Source: Streptomyces sp. NBC_00683 | GTDB taxonomy: Bacteria > Actinomycetota > Actinomycetes > Streptomycetales > Streptomycetaceae | Assembly: GCF_036226745.1 (NCBI RefSeq) | Contig: NZ_CP109013.1 | Coordinates: 2,914,001-2,978,000 of the forward strand | DNA length: 64,000 nt | Direction of reading: 5' to 3' | Notes under the pieces: model-generated | The model's database searches: none | The model's input: only the letters and a program-made list of their open reading frames with translations | What the model was told of the DNA's origin: nothing | Shown here: piece after piece, positions 62,312 to 64,000 of the stretch | Layout: each line of letters starts with the position of its first letter | Numbering within the stretch: position 1 is the stretch's first letter | Program-made: the position numbers and the translations under genes

Positions 62312-62488
62312 GGACAGCTCCTTCGCCTGGCGAGGATCGTAAGTTCCGTGGTGCTCACTGCAGTTGGCAGGTTCACACGTTGGTAGACGCCGGGTCAACA
62401 AGTCGTGCGCAAGGGATTGACTGCCTTGCTGACGAGCAGTCTCATAAGAGATGACCGCCGGTAACCCACGTGCGAGGTGCCCTCAGCC
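62312..62488. promoter_or_regulatory. Divergent promoter region of the two diiron genes
   Basis: 177 bp between oppositely transcribed genes. A possible plus-strand promoter has TTGACT (62417-62422) and a CATAAG-like -10 (62443-62448), but the 20-bp spacer is long. Confidence 0.35.
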
Positions 62489-63424
62489 ATGACGACTGTG
62501 ACCGAGAAGGACGTTCAGGCGCTTCGTGATGCGCTCGGCCCTCTCAAGGACCGCGAGCAGCTCGCCGCCCGCCTGCTTGAAGCCTCCGCCAAGCACTCCT
62601 TCGACCCCGACACCGAGCTCGACTGGGACTCTCCCGTCGAGGACGGCAAGTGGTTCTGGCCGCCCGAGCTGGTCTCCCTCTACGACACCCCGCTGTGGCG
62701 GAAGATGTCCGAGGAGCAGCGGATGGACCTCGCCAGGCACGAGGCGGCGTCACTCGCCTCCCTCGGCATCTGGTTCGAGATCATCCTCATGCAGCTGCTC
62801 GTCCGGCACATCTACGACAAGTCGGTGACCAGCAACCACGTCCGCTACGCGCTCACCGAGATAGCCGACGAGTGCCGGCACTCGATGATGTTCGCCCGCA
62901 TGATCCAGTGGGGCAAGGGGCCCAGCTATCCGGTGCCTCCGCGCTACCACAACCTGGCGCGCGTGCTGAAGACCGTCTCCACCACCCCCGGTTCGTTCGC
63001 CGCGACCCTGCTCGGCGAGGAGATCCTCGACTGGATGCAGCGGCTGACCTTCCCGGACGAGCGCGTCCAGACGCTGGTGCGCGGAGTGACCCGCATCCAC
63101 GTCGTCGAGGAGGCCAGGCACGTCCGGTACGCCCGCGAGGAGCTGCGCCGCCAGATGGTCACCGCGCCCCGCTGGGAACGGGAGTTCACCAAGGTCAGCT
63201 GCGGGGAGGCGGCACGGGTCTTCTCCGTCTGCTTCGTCAACCCCCAGGTGTACGAGAACGTCGGCCTGGACCGCCGCGAGGCCGTCGCCCAGGTGAAGGC
63301 GAGCGGCCACCGCACGGAGGTCATGCAGACGGGCGCCAAGCGGCTGACGGACTTCTTCGACGACATCGGGCTGCTGAACGGTGTCGGCCGCAGGCTGTGG
63401 AAGAGCTCGGGCCTGCTGGCCTGA
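62489..63424 (+). CDS. AurF-like diiron oxygenase
   Basis: 311-aa diiron protein of the AurF (p-aminobenzoate N-oxygenase) family. Ligand motifs are in HEAASLASLGIWFE, EIADECRHSMMFARM (ExxRH) and VVEEARHVRYAREE (EExRH). Relatives oxidise aryl amines, but many Streptomyces copies are conserved chromosomal genes of unknown role. Distance from the cluster and divergence from another diiron gene suggest the latter. Confidence 0.85.
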   Translation: MTTVTEKDVQALRDALGPLKDREQLAARLLEASAKHSFDPDTELDWDSPVEDGKWFWPPELVSLYDTPLWRKMSEEQRMDLARHEAASLASLGIWFEIILMQLLVRHIYDKSVTSNHVRYALTEIADECRHSMMFARMIQWGKGPSYPVPPRYHNLARVLKTVSTTPGSFAATLLGEEILDWMQRLTFPDERVQTLVRGVTRIHVVEEARHVRYAREELRRQMVTAPRWEREFTKVSCGEAARVFSVCFVNPQVYENVGLDRREAVAQVKASGHRTEVMQTGAKRLTDFFDDIGLLNGVGRRLWKSSGLLA

Positions 63425-63465
63425 GCGAACTCCCCTTCGCGAGGGGTTGGCTTAGGCTTCGGAGC

Positions 63466-64000
63466 ATGACGTCCGCCGCTGCTGCCCCGCCGACCCGCGC
63501 GTACCGAAGGCTCGGCGTGGAGGAACGGCGCGCCCAGCTCCTCGGCGCGGCGCTCAGCCTCTTCGCCCACCGGGCCCCGGACGACGTGTCGCTCGACGAG
63601 GTGGCGACGGTGGCCGGGGTCTCCCGGCCGCTCGTCTACCGGTACTTCCCCGGCGGCCGTCAGCAGTTGTACGAGGCCGCGCTCGGGTCGGCCGCGGAGA
63701 AGCTGACGCTGTGCTTCGCGGAACCCGCTGCCGGCCCGCCCACCGAGCGGGTCGGCCGGGTCCTGGACCGCTACCTGGGCTTCGTCGACGAACACGACAC
63801 CGGGTTCAGCGCGTTGCTGCGGGGCGGCAGCGTCGCCGAGACCTCGCGTACGACCACGATCGTGGACGGTGTACGGCGCTCGGCGGCCGAGCAGATCCTT
63901 CTGCACCTGGGCAGGGGATCGGGGCCCGGTCTGCAGCCTGCCGGGCCCCGGCTGCGGATGATGGTGCGCACCTGGATCGCGGCAGTCGAGGCGGCCTCCC
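63466..64000 (+). CDS. TetR-family regulator, 3' end cut by the window edge
   Basis: About 178 residues visible from ATG 63466 (GGAGC site). N-terminal HTH (about 20-70) includes LFAHRAPDDVSLDEVATVAGVSRPLVYRYFPGG-type residues split over helices 2-3. A ligand-binding domain follows and runs off the window. Located 41 bp behind the AurF-like gene, so it may autoregulate that locus. Confidence 0.9.
   Translation, partial: MTSAAAAPPTRAYRRLGVEERRAQLLGAALSLFAHRAPDDVSLDEVATVAGVSRPLVYRYFPGGRQQLYEAALGSAAEKLTLCFAEPAAGPPTERVGRVLDRYLGFVDEHDTGFSALLRGGSVAETSRTTTIVDGVRRSAAEQILLHLGRGSGPGLQPAGPRLRMMVRTWIAAVEAAS

Noticed and set aside
62489..63424. AurF-like N-oxygenase as part of the polyketide cluster
   Set aside because: It lies about 15 kb beyond the last probable cluster gene among chromosomal genes, next to another diiron gene, and nothing suggests an arylamine intermediate.
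1..64000. CRISPR arrays, tRNA/rRNA genes, insertion sequences, integrase or attachment sites
   Set aside because: I saw no spaced repeats of CRISPR type, no tRNA-like segments, no transposase or integrase coding sequences and no terminal repeats; the many inverted repeats fit terminators at gene ends.

Overview
The window is high-GC actinobacterial DNA, almost certainly Streptomyces. The signs are strong G/C third-position codon use, GTG starts, a SARP regulator, a DesK/DesR-type two-component system, Ku plus LigD-type repair genes and a SEDS/PBP pair. Roughly the first 47 kb is a specialised-metabolite gene cluster cut off by the left edge; the rest (about 46.9 kb to the end) looks like ordinary chromosomal Streptomyces genes.

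The cluster is an aromatic (type II) polyketide pathway. It has an ActIII-type ketoreductase ending GGLGNY (43.7 kb), a didomain aromatase/cyclase (13.8 kb), an ABM-fold protein (13.1 kb), an ActIV-like metallo-beta-lactamase-fold cyclase (45.1 kb) and other SRPBCC/SnoaL-like proteins. The KS-alpha/KS-beta/ACP core is not in the window and should lie to the left. Starter and extender supply is unusually elaborate: acyl-CoA carboxylase beta and epsilon subunits, a fatty acyl-AMP ligase (FAAL), an acyl-CoA/acyl-ACP dehydrogenase, an ACP-AT didomain, a PPTase, citramalate synthase and an alpha-methylacyl-CoA racemase. Together these suggest a branched (2-methylbutyryl-like) acyl unit. A separate set (adenylation domain with a valine-like code, free carrier protein, flavin monooxygenase, KASIII-like acyltransferase) looks like a second acyl branch. 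Tailoring includes four P450s with their own ferredoxin and ferredoxin reductase, a group D flavin hydroxylase with flavin reductase, several reductases and an epoxide hydrolase. Two MFS exporters and an AlkZ-type (HTH_42) DNA glycosylase carrying the QxQ motif point to a DNA-alkylating, probably epoxide-bearing, product of the trioxacarcin/hedamycin/LL-D49194 kind. I could not identify the compound.

An unexpected RiPP-like unit sits inside the cluster (2.47-7.05 kb): a 121-aa peptide with a nitrile-hydratase-like leader and a single cysteine near its C-terminus, translationally coupled to a fused E1-like/YcaO cyclodehydratase, followed by a sensor kinase and response regulator. No azoline dehydrogenase is present. 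Three cluster enzymes have substitutions at the catalytic nucleophile: the AT (Ser to Gly), one KASIII homologue (Cys to Ser) and a TAP-like alpha/beta hydrolase (Ser to Ala). A 56-aa reading frame with a strong ribosome-binding site lies beside a perfect 66-bp palindrome near the cluster's right edge.

The right part carries a D-2-hydroxyacid dehydrogenase, a NERD-domain protein, serine hydroxymethyltransferase behind a ZTP-type riboswitch, a secreted SGNH esterase, divergent Ku and LigD-type polymerase genes, a HEAT-repeat protein, a zinc-ribbon protein, SEDS and class B PBP, an amidase, a membrane-anchored protein, two divergent diiron ferritin-like proteins and a TetR regulator cut by the right edge.
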